The position numbers and the translations under genes were made by a program. Below are positions 5,099 to 5,109 of a stretch of DNA of 5,109 nucleotides, in pieces; positions within the stretch are counted from its first letter, which is position 1, and each line of letters starts with the position of its first letter. The stretch comes from Akkermansia muciniphila (GTDB taxonomy: Bacteria; Verrucomicrobiota; Verrucomicrobiia; Limisphaerales; SXTU01): the NCBI GenBank assembly GCA_945872195.1, contig CAMBZO010000222.1, forward strand, positions 1 to 5,109, in the 5' to 3' direction. A model generated the notes under the pieces. That model was not told the origin of the DNA, searched no databases, and worked only from the letters and a program-made list of their open reading frames with translations.

Positions 5099-5109
5099 AT
5101 GAAAAACTT
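5099..5109 (+). CDS. Possible start of a divergently transcribed gene (three codons visible)
   Basis: ATGAAAAACTT at the extreme right gives Met-Lys-Asn and then runs off the window. Lys-rich openings are common in real genes, but no Shine-Dalgarno sequence precedes it and three codons cannot show a family. It is listed only because the region between it and the operon looks like a divergent intergenic region. Confidence 0.2.

Noticed and set aside
5038..5109. GTG at 5038 preceded by AGGAGG, with the frame open to the right edge
   Set aside because: The AGGAGG abuts the GTG with no spacing. The encoded 24 residues match nothing I know, and the same frame is open far upstream without another start, so it is probably chance.
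1..5109. CRISPR array, tRNA, rRNA, transposase or phage genes
   Set aside because: No regularly spaced repeat-spacer units, no tRNA-like cloverleaf I could trace, and no transposase or phage motifs were seen. All long reading frames on the minus strand are accounted for by the lipid-modification genes.

Overview
The window reads as one GC-rich bacterial operon transcribed leftwards (minus strand). In transcription order it encodes a membrane fatty-acid desaturase, a FAD/NAD(P)-binding amine-oxidase-like oxidoreductase (COG2907 type), a DUF1365 protein (COG3496 type), a cyclopropane-fatty-acyl-phospholipid-synthase-like methyltransferase (COG2230 type), and the N-terminal part of a DUF1475 protein cut by the left edge. 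I recognised these from sequence motifs and recollection of the families; nothing was searched.

Layout, right to left: 4920-5109 is a non-coding leader with a plausible sigma70-type promoter, two 11-bp-phased TTTACAA repeats and a short palindrome, plus a possible start of a divergent plus-strand gene at the very edge. The desaturase (3966-4919) and oxidoreductase (2683-3966) share one base (TAATG). The oxidoreductase and DUF1365 gene (1763-2686) overlap by four bases (GTGA). After that the packing loosens: 100 bp to the Cfa-like gene (403-1662) and 172 bp to the DUF1475 gene (1-230).

Three successive downstream junctions each carry a different repeat-like sequence: a 72-bp palindromic element read in frame inside the start of the DUF1365 gene, a GGCGCAAA-type iteration before the Cfa-like gene, and a 160-bp imperfect palindrome between the Cfa-like and DUF1475 genes. 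From memory, such ATGGGCACAGATG, GGCGCAAAGG and GCAACCTTCAGGTTGC elements are frequent in Verrucomicrobiota. Together with the base composition, the poor Shine-Dalgarno sequences and the protein style, this makes a verrucomicrobial source my best guess, but it is an inference.

Working together: all recognisable enzymes are expected to act on acyl chains, probably of membrane phospholipids. The desaturase would introduce double bonds, the Cfa-like enzyme would transfer a methyl or methylene group from S-adenosylmethionine onto them, and the COG2907/COG3496 pair would assist in an unknown redox or lipid step. In proteobacteria the COG2907-COG3496-COG2230 set is a known part of the singlet-oxygen (RpoE-ChrR) or light-responsive regulons, and relatives take part in methylated and furan fatty-acid formation. 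Here the set is fused to a desaturase by translational coupling, and no sigma or anti-sigma gene is visible in the window.
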